Source of the DNA: Symbiotaphrina buchneri
Taxonomy: Eukaryota > Ascomycota > Symbiotaphrinales > Symbiotaphrinaceae
Direction of reading: 5' to 3'
Assembly (NCBI GenBank): GCA_001599915.1
Contig: BCIG01000006.1
Coordinates: forward strand, 496,001-560,000
Length of the DNA: 64,000 nt
This document shows, piece after piece, positions 1-11,741 of this stretch. The position numbers were made by a program, and so were the translations under genes. Numbering within the stretch: position 1 is the first letter of the stretch; every line of letters starts with the position of its first letter. Below the pieces are notes generated by a model. That model did not search any database, was not told the DNA's origin, and saw only the letters and a program-made list of their open reading frames with translations.

Positions 1-8
1 GGGAATAC

Positions 9-3000
9 ATGGAGGAAGCGGACAAGGTCTTGCCACTTTATGGTGATTCTGGCTCTGAGAATGAATATGATTTAGATACCTGGCAGGCTATTGAGGAAGA
101 GCAGGGTACCGTCAGCCGGCCTTCGGGCAGAACAAGGGGTGAACAGCTCAACCAAGACGAAGTCGAAAGAGTCGTAGCCGAGGCAATCGAGGAGCTAGTC
201 AAGGAGTGGCGACAGAAGAGACTACCCCTCAAGGAACGAAAGGCCCGAAGCATATGGACCAAGTCGAGAATTCAGATGAACAAGGACGCCTCTGTGCAGA
301 AAGCGCAGGGGCGTATCGTTTGGTTGGATCACCGACTGGAAAAACTGTGTAAAGAAATCGGCGAGGGAGTCTGGAGCAGCGCTGTCAAGCTAAAGAAGCA
401 GTGCAGGATATTGGAGCAGACAATATTTGAACGGGAGGAACTGTTGTGGAATATATCCGTTCTAGAAGCGAAGAAGCAGCCGCCGAAGCCATCTTTTCCG
501 AGCAGGAAGAAAAAGCCTGTGAAAGCTCCACCACTTCCCGAGACAGACGACGAAACCGCTGAGGTGCTAGAGTCTACTGATACTTCCAGCTATACTGACG
601 AGGACATGGATGACTTCATTGTCCCTGACGAAGAGGATGATCGCGGCGTTGAGGCAGACGAAGAAGACGCTGCCTTGCCTGTCATGGATGACGAACTCGA
701 TGATATTAGGGATGACGGTGATGTCGACTTCGAAACTGGAGATCCAGAGCTTCTTGGTATGTTTCCCTACCGTACTTCAAGTCTGTCAACTGATCTAAAT
801 AGCGCCAGTCACTCAAGAGGTCCCTCCCTCACAGCAGACGAATGCTAGTTTGACAGCCGCTCCCGGTCTGGGATTACTGGCTGACCGACATGTATCGCCT
901 TCTGAGACGGATGTGACTGCCCTTGGACACAAGGGGGGTATAAAACAAGAGCCTAGCCGAACGAATAGCGGAATTATTGACCTCACATTATCTTCCGATT
1001 TGGATGAGCCGCAAGAGCCGCAGGGAGTCAAGACTCCACCTGTCAACTCGCCAAAGTACAACCCCTTTGCTGAAGGTTCTTTGCAAACACAGGCTCCGCG
1101 TGAAATAATCGAGGTGGACACTGAGTATTCATCCAACAACAGTTGCGATTACGAAGAAGAACCATTGCCTCCGTACGATGACGTTCGAGCTATAAAGCGG
1201 GTCGACTGGGACGTATTTTCGGAAAGAAGAGATCGGAAGCGCCTCTTGATCAAGATTCTTTCAAAAACAAGCCCCGGAGTCCGGTCAGGGTTGATCACCC
1301 GTTTACAGTTGGTGGCTTTCAAAGACATTCAAAACGAGGTTCGGGCCGGCATGAAGGCTTTCATGGCCAATACTCAAACCATACCGGGTGTGGAGCCGAA
1401 AATTCAGAAAGTGATACTCTCTCTGACCTCCCTGTGGTTGTGGTGGGTGGAATGCAGATACCGAAGGGACGGGATTCCAAAGCACGTTGTCCAAGACGGC
1501 CTTGGGGAGCTTGGGACTTTCAGACAATTCTATACTGTTCTACGAGAGCAGCTTAGACGGTACGAGATCAAGGACGGGTCAAGCCCTGAAGCACGAGCGA
1601 CACGGACGAAGGATCTGCAAAAGCGAAAGCGTAACCAGTAAGTCTGCCAGCTGTTAGGCGAACTTCATCTGATGCATATATCTAGGAGCGACACAGAATC
1701 TGACTCTTCCGCGGATTCTGAGCCGGTTCATTCCACCCCTCATAAGAAGAGGAAACGTGAAGGTAATGATGCGCTTAGCCCCATCATTCTGATTGTTGTT
1801 CACGTGTCCATAGTGAAACAAGATGAGAGAGCCGCAGATCTGCGGGCTGTGGCTTCCCAAAGGCTAAGACTGCAGGAAAAGCGCAGACGTATTCTGGAGA
1901 AGAGGCTTCCGACGGGCGAAAGTGTCGATCAGGACAAGAGTCGCATTGTTGTCAACCTCATCAAAGCTGATGACGAAGACTTCATATATATCAATCCCCG
2001 CATTGGAAGCAGAATCAAAGCCCATCAGGTGGGTAATTCCTTGTTTGCTATAGTTTACAGAGATGGCTGACCATACTGGAGATCGAGGGAGTGCGTTTTA
2101 TGTGGAGAGAAGTGGTAGTTGGCGGCGGGGGTTGCACCTTAGATAAGTTCTTTTCTATCTTCCCATGGTCTTCTAGGCTAACATATTTCCACCCATGGCG
2201 ATGGGCTTAGGGAAAACCATGCAAGCGTAAGGCTCTTCCTTCCGTGTCCACAGGCATGTACTGATCTTGTCAGCATCACCCTTCTGGCTACGATAGCCGA
2301 ATCTGCCAGTAGTCCGCATGAGAACGTCAGCAAACAGATCCCCGAGGACTTGCGACATTTGCGAGCACTTGTCTTGTGCCCTCCCACCCTCATAGATAAC
2401 TGGTGCGATGAAATTATCATGTGGGCGGATCCTCAGCCCGTGCCTGGAAACGTTGGTCAGCTCATCAGGATCGATGCCGCGCTCGATGCCAAGGAACGTC
2501 TGCTGGAGATAGCAGCCTGGCATGACCAAGGCGGAATACTGGTGATGTCGTACGACCTGTTCCGTTCATACATCCACAACAAAGGTAGCAGTGGCCGCGC
2601 CGCACCTTTGAGTGAGGATGATCATGCCCAGGTTTTTGACCAACTCATTCGCGGTCCTAATATCGTCGTTTCGGACGAATCGCATCGTTTGAAGAATGTG
2701 AAGAGCGCGATTTCTGCTGCTGCGGTTCAAATCCAGACTAGTCGTCGAATCGCTTTGACAGGTAGCCCTCTGGCTAATAATCTCGAGGAGTACTACGCTC
2801 TGGTTTCTTGGACAAGTCCTAACTATCTGGGTGATGCCGTCCAATTTCGATCGAAGTACGCTGAACCTATTCAGGAAGGGTTATGGCAAGATAGTACTGC
2901 TAGCGAACGACGCAAATGCTTAAAGATGTTGCATGTCCTGAAAAAGGACTTGGAGCCCAAGGTTCTTCGGGCAGGCGTTGAGGTCCTCAAAGAGAGTCTT

Positions 3001-5290
3001 CCGGGAAAGACTGAATTTGTGTGAGTTCGTTAGGTCATACTTTGATGGCGTACCTAACAATCACAGCATCAAAGTGCCTCTTGATGAAGTTCAGGAAGGC
3101 GCATATAAGCTATTTGTGGATGGAATGCTCCCAGGTATAAGAGATGCCACTGTTGGCAATACTACGCTTTGGTCCTGGCTCTCCTTTCTACAACTACTCT
3201 GCAACCATCCTATCTGTTTCAAGGAGAAGCTTCTCAGGAGAGACGAAGAACGCCGAGGGCTCACAAAGAGGACACACCCTAAAAAGTTGATACTCGAGCC
3301 GGCTGACGGGGATGAGACTACAGAGCCTGCTCCCGGTGACGAAGATGTCGTCAGCATGGGCATCCCACAAGAACTGATTACCACATTGCTGGACTATTTC
3401 ACAACTCTCAATTTGGATTTGACTCTCACACATTCTTACAAAGCCCAGGTCTTCTTGCAAATACTCGATCTGTCAAAAAATGCTGGTGATAAAGTCCTAG
3501 TATTCTCTCACAGCATACCAACATTGGATTTCTTGGAAAGCCTGATCAAGGACAGAAGCTATAAGCGGCTTGATGGGAAGACGAAGATGTCGGAGCGCCA
3601 GAAGGCAACAAAGGAATTCAACAAGGGGGATATAGATATATATCTTATCAGTACCAGAGCAGGTAAAAAGTGCCTTATTCCGACCTTCTCTCACGAGACA
3701 CTAAATAGTTTGCAGGCGGTCTTGGGCTCAATCTCTTCGGGGCCAACAGGTGTATACTGTTTGATAGAAACTTCAACCCCACTTGGGAGGAGCAGGCCGT
3801 CGGAAGGGCATATCGAATCGGTCAGGTCAAGCCAGTCTATGTCTACCATTTCATAACAGGCGGGACATTCGAAGAAAAAGTCCACAATAAAGCGGTCTGG
3901 AAACTGCAATTGGCGAGCAGGGTGGTTGACAAGAAGAATCCGGAACGTTACTCAACCAAAACAGCGAAAGACTATCTATTCCACCCGACTGAAGTGGAAA
4001 GAAAGGACCTGTCTGAATTCCTTGGAAAAGATCCCAAAGTGTTGGATGCCATCCTTAGGAATCAAGCATTGTTAGTAATATGTTATTTTCGGACGTGGAC
4101 TATCTCTGACTGAGTGCAGGACGCGATCTATATGCTCGATTGAACTCACGGAAACTTTCCAAAAGGATGACGATGAGTCTCTGCTCACTGCGGCGGAACT
4201 CGCGGAAACGGATGAAATCATCAGGGAGGAACACCTCAAGCGGACTAATCCAGCAGCATACGGAAGATTGCAAGCACAGAAGCAGACACTAAGACCTGTA
4301 CCAGAACAGGCTATACGACCTCTACAGCTGCCTCCTCAGAATATCCCTCATGGTCTTCCCATGCCTTTTGTGTCTGACTATCCTCAGGCTTTGTCTTATC
4401 CGCCGCCGGCAAGCGCAGTATCGAACGATTCTACATATCAATCTTTACAGCCTATTCCTGGGGCCAGCACGAGGGTCCGTGAGTTGTCAGTCTTCTCGCA
4501 GCCGAACGATGTTCTCAGACACCTAGAGAGGGTATGTAATTCCCTGCTAATACGGGATGTAGCTGACTAGAATATCTCAGTCCCCTCAAAACTTGTCCCC
4601 GTCATGGTCGAACAATATCAATCCTCTGATTAGTCCACATGCACGGCCGGCATCTAGTGCATCTGAGGGCCGTGGTTCTCGGGCTGCAGGCGACAAAGCT
4701 CCATCTGACGACCGGCGTGGTCGTCCAAGATCGTCACCAGGTCGCGCCCCTGTGCAGACCGCTTCAGGCGCGAGCGCGAGCGCGACAGCTGAAGCTAGAC
4801 ATGGAGAAAGGCGGGCTCCAAGCTTTGTCGACCGAGCCAAGGGAAGCGGTATGCAGCCGATAGCGAGTGCAATAACAGTGACCAGGGATGAGAGGAGGTC
4901 CTCGTCGCCTCCAGCAGACTCGCCATCACCGCCTAGACAGAGCGAAGTCGGGCTTCGGAAGAGTGGAGGTGACAGCTCGTTGGCGCCACCAGCTGGGAGT
5001 CGGACCCCTGAGCAACGTAACAAAGCCCCAACAGAGGCACAAAATGTAAAGCTCACCAAATTATCTCCTTTCAACTTCACGAAATCCCTCTTCAATAGGT
5101 TCAGATCAAGCAGAGATGGAGACTAACGTCAGCCGCAGTCAAGTCGAATTCTCAGTACGCAAGCGCTGATGGACCAGATGAAAAGGGCATTGGAGCGGCC
5201 TCCACCGCTCGGCTTTTCCGGCGGGTCAAGGCATCAGTCGCGTCATGTCTGAACAACCCTGTTCACGTCGACGCGTATCATCTCCAATAA
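9..5290 (+). CDS. SNF2-family ATPase, Rad54/ARIP4-like
   Basis: Nuclear DNA-dependent ATPase of the Snf2 superfamily, probably a chromatin or recombination remodeler. My model has 12 exons: 9-756, 803-1637, 1686-1762, 1814-2028, 2082-2142, 2193-2226, 2274-3020, 3067-3662, 3716-4070, 4120-4531, 4581-5045, 5099-5290, giving 1578 aa in one consistent frame. Visible motifs are KAHQIEGVRFMWRE, the Walker A MGLGKTMQ, a DESH box (VVSDESHRLKN), ALTGSPLANNLEEYYALV, and in the C-terminal lobe [11 protein letters not shown] and GRAYRIGQVKPVYVYHF. The N-terminus is acidic and low complexity, the C-terminus Ser/Pro/Arg-rich. The frame is open to the window edge, so the true start may lie upstream. Intron 2143-2192 appears to be AT-AC, and intron 2029-2081 would end in GAG. 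Intron 1763-1813 is 51 bp with no stop and could be retained. The last intron (5046-5098) is chosen because it opens a further 63 codons; without it the protein ends at 5126. Confidence 0.85.
2143..2192 (+). other. Probable AT-AC (U2-type) intron
   Basis: The coding frame is closed here unless 50 bp are removed. The only junction I find that keeps phase and restores the conserved Snf2 motif starts with ATAAGTT and ends with CCAC, with a GGCTAAC branch-like element just before the 3' end. The spliced product reads GCTLAMAMGLGKTMQ, aligning residue for residue with the family pattern GCLLAHTMGLGKTMQ. The GT-AG alternatives I tried (donors at 2131 and 2147, acceptor ending at 2176) give the wrong phase. 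Confidence 0.7.
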
Positions 5291-6154
5291 ATAACAGCTT
5301 TATGGCGGGCTTATGGCAGCTTCTCTCGCTTTAACTTGCATTTCAGCGTTACTTCCACTCTAGCATAGATACCCAGGGAATCGCATTTGCTTTTTGCATG
5401 AGTGGGCGTTTTCGGTGCTTCAACGGAGGATTACTACCGCTAAATCGCACAAGATACAGAGTAGTTAAAATTATTAACGTCTTTGCTGCATTATAGTTGG
5501 CCCATATCTCGTAGAATCATAAGCATAATAAAGAAAATAATGGCAATAAATATAAAATAAACATGTGCGGGACGGGAAATGAAGCAAGTGAATGGAGAAG
5601 CTCGTTATCGGTCGCAACTCGTTCATTGTGATTTTCTCATTGCCCGTGACTTCAGAGACGATCAGGCGGCTTTCCGATTAGTGCGGCTTGTCACACCAGA
5701 GACATACTAGGACGTACTCCCTGTATGCAGGAGATCACATAGGAAAAATATGACTTCTGTCTCATCATGCCTGTGAAACAAATCTTGGAACAATGCTCGG
5801 GGTTTCGAGTCCGGACGAGGGTTCTGGACCATGAGCTGACTGACACAGAGCCCGGGCGGCGTTGGCCAATCAACAACATTGCTTTTGCAAGCCGTAGATT
5901 CCGCGAGGAAAGCGCCAGTGATCAGAGACCCCTTGGGCGTTGCTTGTGGAACGCTAGCCGCGTTTGTATCAGGATTACGCTTACGCTTCCCTTACGGGTG
6001 AGATTTCCCCCACTACGGTACCAGAGGAGTGCGATGTGAGACTTCATACATAATCGGGACCGACCACTGTCCCCATTTTCTCTTCCCAAACCATCTTTCT
6101 TGTTCCCCCTCGATCACTTCAGCACCACCAAAATAGTCGACTTGGCTGAAAGCA
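5291..6154. promoter_or_regulatory. Intergenic, 3' of SNF2 gene and hemA promoter
   Basis: No convincing coding sequence. The first part is AT-rich and fits a 3' region. A CCAAT box lies at 5866-5870, about 285 bp before the hemA start, and a pyrimidine-rich leader runs from about 6065 to 6125. CCAAT-binding-complex control of hemA is known in aspergilli; use of this box is inference. Confidence 0.45.
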
Positions 6155-8049
6155 ATGGAGGCCCTCCTCAATCAATCCCGGTCTATGTGCCCATTTCTGC
6201 ACAAGACCTCGCCCGCCACTTTGCGGTCCTTATCTACCGCTACTCGCAATGTCTCGCCCGGCGGTGGTAGCATGTCCAACTTGCAAGTCATCGCTCGCAG
6301 ATGCCCGGTTATGAGCAAGGCCCTCGCTGTGCAAAGTGCCAAAGCGAACAATGCCACTCTGGCTGGCGTTTTCGGCGGCGCCAGGGCCTACACCAGTAAG
6401 GCAAGGCTTCACACGACCAGGGCCAAGGAGGCCAGGGCTGTGGATGTTGGGATTTTGGGAGCCAATGAAGGTGAGAAGGTATCGCCTGCCCCATGCAGGA
6501 CAGTCTGCTGATCGTGATATCTGCTACAGCCCCATACCCGCCGCAAACACCGGCCACCCCGCACCATGCGACCGCGGCTGGAAGACCGGCGACTTCCCCC
6601 CCGTCCAAGTTTGATTATGACGGTTTCTACCAGGCTGAGCTGGATAAGAAACATGAGGACAAATCCTACAGATACTTCAACAACATCAACCGTCTCGCAA
6701 AGGAGTTCCCACGCGCGCATATGGCATCGGAGGAGTCCCGTGTAACCGTGTGGTGCTCCAATGACTACCTTGGAATGGGCCGCAACCCTCATGTACTGAA
6801 ATCCATGCACGAGACCCTCGACATGTACGGTGCCGGTGCAGGAGGGACTCGCAACATCTCTGGGCACAACAGACACGCCGTCGGTTTGGAGGATACAATT
6901 GCAAAGCTACACGCCAAGGAAGCCGCCCTCGTGTTCTCTTCATGCTATGTCGCCAATGATGCGACGCTTGCCACTTTGGGCAGCAAGATACCAAACTGTG
7001 TGATACTCTCCGACAGCTTGAACCACGCCTCCATGATCCAAGGGATTCGGCACTCAGGGGCCAAGAAGTTAGTCTTCAAGCACAATGATCTGGTCGACCT
7101 TGAGACGAAGCTCGCTTCGCTTCCCGCGGATGTGCCAAAAATCATCGCCTTTGAAAGTGTCTACTCTATGTGTGGATCAGTCGCGCCGATTGAAGCGATA
7201 TGTGACTTGGCCGATAAATACGGCGCGATTACTCTTCTTGATGAAGTGCACGCTGTCGGCATGTACGGACCGCATGGCGCTGGTGTTGCCGAGCACCTGG
7301 ATTACGATGCCCATGTGAATGGTCAGCCGAAGGGGACTATCATGGACAGGATCGACATTATTACTGGAACTCTGGGCAAAGCGTACGGTTGTGTCGGTGG
7401 ATACATTGCCGGTTCCGCCAAGATGGTTGATACTGTCCGGTCGCTTGCCCCTGGATTTATATTCACGACGTCTCTCCCCCCTGCTACGATGGCAGGTGCC
7501 AAAACAGCCATTGAGTATCAGATGGGTTATCAGGGTGACAGAAGGCTCCAACACCTCCACACCCGCGCGGTGAAGGATGCTTTGAATGCACAAGACATTC
7601 CGGTTATTCCTAACCCAAGCCATATCGTCCCTGTTCTGGTCGGGAATGCTGAAGTTGCCAAGAAGGCCTCTGACATGCTTCTTGAAGACTGGGACATCTA
7701 CGTGCAGGCCATCAATTATCCTACAGTGCCTGTTGGACAGGAGCGTCTTCGAATTACGCCCACTCCTGGCCATGTTCGCCAGTACCGTGAGCATTTGGTG
7801 GAAGCTGTCAACGGTGTTTGGGACAAGCTGAAGATCAAACGTACCAGCGATTGGGCAGCCGAGGGTGGATTCATTGGCGTGGGTGAAGCTGATCGTACGC
7901 CAGTGAGTCCCCTGTGGACTGATCAGCAGTTGGGCGTCGACAAAGCCTTGAAGGAAATCAAGGCTGGACAGGGGCCTGTTGGCGTTTTTGAGGCCCTCCT
8001 CGAGAGAGAGGCTGCTGAGACGGCGAGACTGGTCTCCGCAGTTGCGTAA
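6155..8049 (+). CDS. hemA: 5-aminolevulinate synthase, mitochondrial
   Basis: Condenses glycine and succinyl-CoA to 5-aminolevulinate, the first step of haem synthesis, in the mitochondrial matrix with pyridoxal phosphate. Two exons, 6155-6470 and 6530-8049, give 611 aa; donor GTGAGA at 6471 is the only one that keeps phase. The presequence is rich in Arg/Ser/Ala and carries two Cys-Pro haem-regulatory motifs, CPFL (residues 12-15) and CPVM (50-53). The catalytic core starts near [27 protein letters not shown], the [12 protein letters not shown] strand and the PLP lysine in [11 protein letters not shown] (about residue 389) are all present. Family and start are clear. Its substrate succinyl-CoA is handled by the ligase encoded at 21346-22722, which is probably coincidental proximity. 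Confidence 0.97.
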
Positions 8050-8508
8050 GCAATTGAAGAGTGCTAAGTTATCTAAGCTCCACCGTGGCGGTATATCATC
8101 GCCATGTTGCTGTTGAGCAAGCGTACCTCTTGGATCTTCACTTCCCAATAGGCGGTCTGCGTTGGCTCAGATCCGTCGGCCTGAAAGCCATTTATCTTGG
8201 ATTTGCAGAATATGTCCAACTCCATTGTCAGATTAACAGACCATTATCTGTAGCAGCGGTAGTACCATCTACAACATATTCATCATGCACAAAACACTGT
8301 CCGTCGATTCGTAGTCAATGGAGTCTCGTGTTGACAAGCTTCTGAGACCTCTGATTGGAGAAGTAATTGAGCATTCCAAGCACGGCTGCACGTGACCTGG
8401 CGACGCAGTTTCAAATTGCGAACCTCACCAAAAATCCAACGTCAAGAGAACATCCAAGTCAGGTCCCCGTCGCGATTCGCTGCCCCACCGATCAACAAAG
8501 GGGAAGAG
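8050..8508. other. Intergenic between hemA and HTH-HD gene
   Basis: Holds the hemA 3' region and the promoter and leader of the next gene. No coding sequence supported. Confidence 0.5.
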
Positions 8509-9734
8509 ATGGGCAAGCCCCTCACCCCCGACCAACTCGAGGTCGTGTTCAATGCTTTGAAGGACGGTACATCCGTCGCCCAGGTGGCCGAGGACACGGG
8601 CGTGCACATTAGAACCGTAAGCCTGTTCTCTTCTGCTTCCTTTTCTCCCGTGTTAATCCAAGGCTACAGGTACAGCGGATTTCTTCCAATGTGAAGAAAT
8701 GGGGGACAGCGCGCAAGCCGCGGCTGGGGCCCGTTGGGCGGCCGAGGAAGATGAACGAGGAACAAGAGCAGGTGAATATGCCCCGATCTTCAAACAATCT
8801 AGAGTCTGGCCCTGACACAATGGGCACCTAGGTGCTATTAGCATACATGAACGAACATCCCAAAGCATACCTCGACGAGATCACCGACTTTCTGCGCGGG
8901 CAGTTCGACGTGGATATCTCGCAGTCGAGCATCTCCAAGATTCTGAAGCGGGCCGGGTACTCGCTGCGCGAGCACAGGAAGCGCAACCGGCAGCGGGGGC
9001 GGGACATGCGCACGCGGCTGGGGTTCAAGAAGGACCGGCCGATCGAGGAGAACCGCATTGAGCGTGATACGACGGTCAATCCGCTGGCCGCGCAGAAGCG
9101 CTTCCTGCTGAACCTGATCGAGACGGCCAAGGCGGACGTGCAGCAGTACATGGCTTCCTTCGACGCGAGCCATGATTTCGCGCACGTGTTACGGGTGGTC
9201 CGCCTGGCCGAGAAGATTCTCGAGGGCGAGATGTCGCGGCAGCACCAGGTGGTGTACAATAGGGAGCTGGTGGTGCTGACGGCCTACTTGCACGACGTGG
9301 GAGATAAGAAATACATCCAGGAAGGGCAGGACCCTAATTTCCTGGTGCACTCGTATCTGTTCAGCCGAGGCGCAAGTCTGGAACTGGCCGAGATGCTTCA
9401 GACGATTGTTTCCAACGTGTCTTACTCCAACGAGGTGGCCAACCCGGACGCTGTTCAGGCCGTCATACAGCGCTATCCCGAGCTCGCCATTGTGCAAGAC
9501 GCAGATAGGATCGATGCGCTCGGCGCGGTGGGGATCGGGCGAGCGTTCACTTTTGGAGGCGCGAAGGGACGCGCAGGCGGCATGGAGCAGACAGTGGCCC
9601 ACTTTGAAGAGAAGCTGGTGAAATTGGAGGGCATGATGAAGACCGAGACGGGTAGGCAATCGGCGAGGGAGAGGACGGAACGGATCCGCACCTTCCAGAG
9701 TTGGTGGAACGAGGAAGCTGGTGTACTCAGTTGA
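8509..9734 (+). CDS. HTH (transposase-type) - HD phosphohydrolase fusion protein
   Basis: Three exons, 8509-8616, 8670-8771 and 8832-9734, give 370 aa; all junctions are phase 0 with good GT-AG sites. Residues 1 to about 125 look like the bipartite helix-turn-helix of Tc1/mariner-type transposases: a first helical unit (PLTPDQLEVVFNALKDG...VAQVAEDTGVHIRTVQRI), a GRPRK basic linker, and a winged second unit (YLDEITDFLRGQFDVDIS, SSISKILKRAGYS). Residues about 160-370 are an HD-domain metal-dependent phosphohydrolase of the YedJ/YpgQ type, with SHDFAHV (His 184, 188), LHDVGDKKY (His-Asp 224-225) and QDADRIDALGAVGIGR. From family knowledge, stand-alone fungal HD proteins of this type lack the HTH. 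The ATG at 8509 is the first in frame after upstream non-ATG codons. Substrate unknown; nucleotide phosphohydrolase activity is inference. Confidence 0.85.
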
Positions 9735-10034
9735 CGACGATACCAAGGATCACCGGGAAACGGATATCGATGCCACCGCGTCATTGCTGCGAATCACGAG
9801 GGAAAACAGCATAAGGGGAGTTTGAGGTACTATCGCGGAGTCGGCTACTCTAGGGCATTTGGGCAGGCGCACTTATTTGAAGGGTTATCTTCATTCTTTC
9901 ATATCGAGGTCTAGGATCATTCTGGTCTTGTAAATATGTCGCAGGACTCCATCCAGAAATGCAAGATGCGCTTTTCGATATACATGATCATACCGCCATA
10001 CATTACCTTTAGGCATATAAGGGGAAATATACGC
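9735..10034. other. Convergent intergenic spacer
   Basis: Three hundred bases between two convergent genes; contains AT-rich stretches compatible with two 3' ends. Nothing else seen. Confidence 0.5.
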
Positions 10035-11741
10035 TTAGTCCGGTCTCCCCATCAGGAACGAGTTTACTGCTTGTAGGGTCGACCGTGACGGATTCGCATC
10101 TGGCTTCGACATTGTTATCCAGCCTAACCTCCGCCTGATCAGTTTCTTATCAATGCCGGCATTGACAGAAGGCCCAATACACCGCCCTGTTGCCCGTCAA
10201 TGTCCCGACGCCCCAGTCAGGGTTAACCACCATGGGCAACTCACCTGAGTCGTCGAAGAAAAGGCAGAGCAACATGACCGCCACGCCGACGCTGAGATCC
10301 TTCCCGGTTGCGCACGCGACGAGTAGCTTCTCAGGGAATCTCGGTAGCCGGAGCAGGTGATCTCGAGCTTTGGGAAGCTCCTTCCGCAGATCCCGCGATC
10401 CGAGCTTGCCAGATGCGCAGTGCAGGCGCAGGACGTTCGTCTCCTCATTTTCAGGTAGATCATCGAGCTGCCGGTCGGAGCAGATGAGCACGCAGTCGAA
10501 AGCGGAGGAGGAGCTGGAGAGACTCTCTAGCGTGCTGATGAAGAGATTGGAGGTTGGACTGATCAATGTGTACCCATCTGTTCTTGTGGCTGACTGTTCT
10601 TGTGCTAAGAGGTCGGCGATGATGTCCTGCAGGTCCTCTTCTGGTGCGGCTATCAGCTCGTCCTTGTGTTTCCAGAATACTGGTGGCGTAAGCCCCTTGT
10701 TAACCAGTCAGCCGGTTGCCGTTGATCTCGTCCGTACAAGGGTTGAGACATACGTGAGACCAGCCCTCGCTGTCATCCCCTGCACCTTGTATATAGCCCC
10801 CTTCGGAGGCTTCCGCTCCAACCACACGGCGCGAAGCCGTGCAGAGGATGATAGGGTGGAATGACGGAAAGGAGGGCGGTTCGGATGGCAGTTCAGAGTC
10901 TTGGGTGACCCATATGGGACGCAATGGCTTCGAAACCTTTCCCGTCAGGTCGCTGAGGTCCAGTCCGAGCTCCTATATTCCTTGAGTCCCTCTCCTCTGT
11001 GTCTGGGGGACAGAACATACGCCAAATTGCGCGACGAATCCGTCCAGGCGTGCCCCTATCTGCGATTGCTCGGACTCAGACACTACCTGGGGAAGCGTAT
11101 GTAGTTTCTGTGCTTCTGGGTCGTTGGGAAACAACGCGCGGTTCAAGACGGTGCACCATATGGGGATGGTTTTGGACAGCGCATCCGGCATCCCTGTTGC
11201 GCACATCCTCGTCGTCAGCCGGGTGTTGCAATTTCCACCGAATATTTCAAGCATGGATTGCGCCAACAGCGAGCATACTCTTCCCTCTGCGCGTACTATC
11301 CACAATAACGCACCTGCCGCCAGCAAGTGATCAGCCATATATCCTTAAGCAAAACCAAGACCCCTCTTCAACACCGTCGAAAGTGCCAGATCGCGCCCCT
11401 TACCCATCTCTCTCCCCGATCAGCTGCAATAGATGCAGATTCAGCCTCCTCCCACTAAAACTCCACTGGCCGAAATGGCCATCCGTGCTCTTGAAATACG
11501 CGCCACCAGCCTTGCGCTCGGGCGGGATGTACCAGCTGCCACAGCGCTCGTTGGCGACGAGCGGGCGCGCATACGCGTCGGCGACGGCGCACGCGAACGC
11601 GGCATCGGCGAGGATAGAGCGCAGGCGGTTGGGGATGGAGAGCGTGCTGCGCCGGAGGGACGATAGGTGGCTCGAAATAGGCGCCGACAAGGTCGGGAAG
11701 ATGAGGTCGGCTGTCGTTAGTGGTGCGGTGGGCGTTGTCAT
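10035..11741 (-). CDS. rit1: Initiator tRNA 2'-O-ribosyl phosphate transferase (Rit1)
   Basis: Adds a 2'-O-ribosyl phosphate to A64 of initiator Met-tRNA so that it is excluded from elongation. Six exons on the minus strand: 11741-11404, 11313-11279, 11193-11021, 10972-10754, 10695-10245, 10186-10035, total 455 aa. Family signatures include ANERCGSWYIPPE, AYFKSTDGHFGQWSF, CVIVDSTRRGKRMPDALSKT (split by a 35-bp exon), LRLHCASGKLGSRDL and the C-terminal KPDANPSRSTLQAVNSFLM. Start 11741 matches the yeast Rit1 N-terminal layout; an upstream in-frame ATG at 11990 would add 83 low-complexity residues. If the last intron (10187-10244) is missed, the protein ends early at 10150 without its conserved C-terminus. 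Confidence 0.95.

Noticed and set aside
5866-5886. Bipartite CBC-HapX site upstream of hemA
   Set aside because: A CCAAT box is present, but the bases 12 positions downstream do not match the RWT half-site as I recall it.
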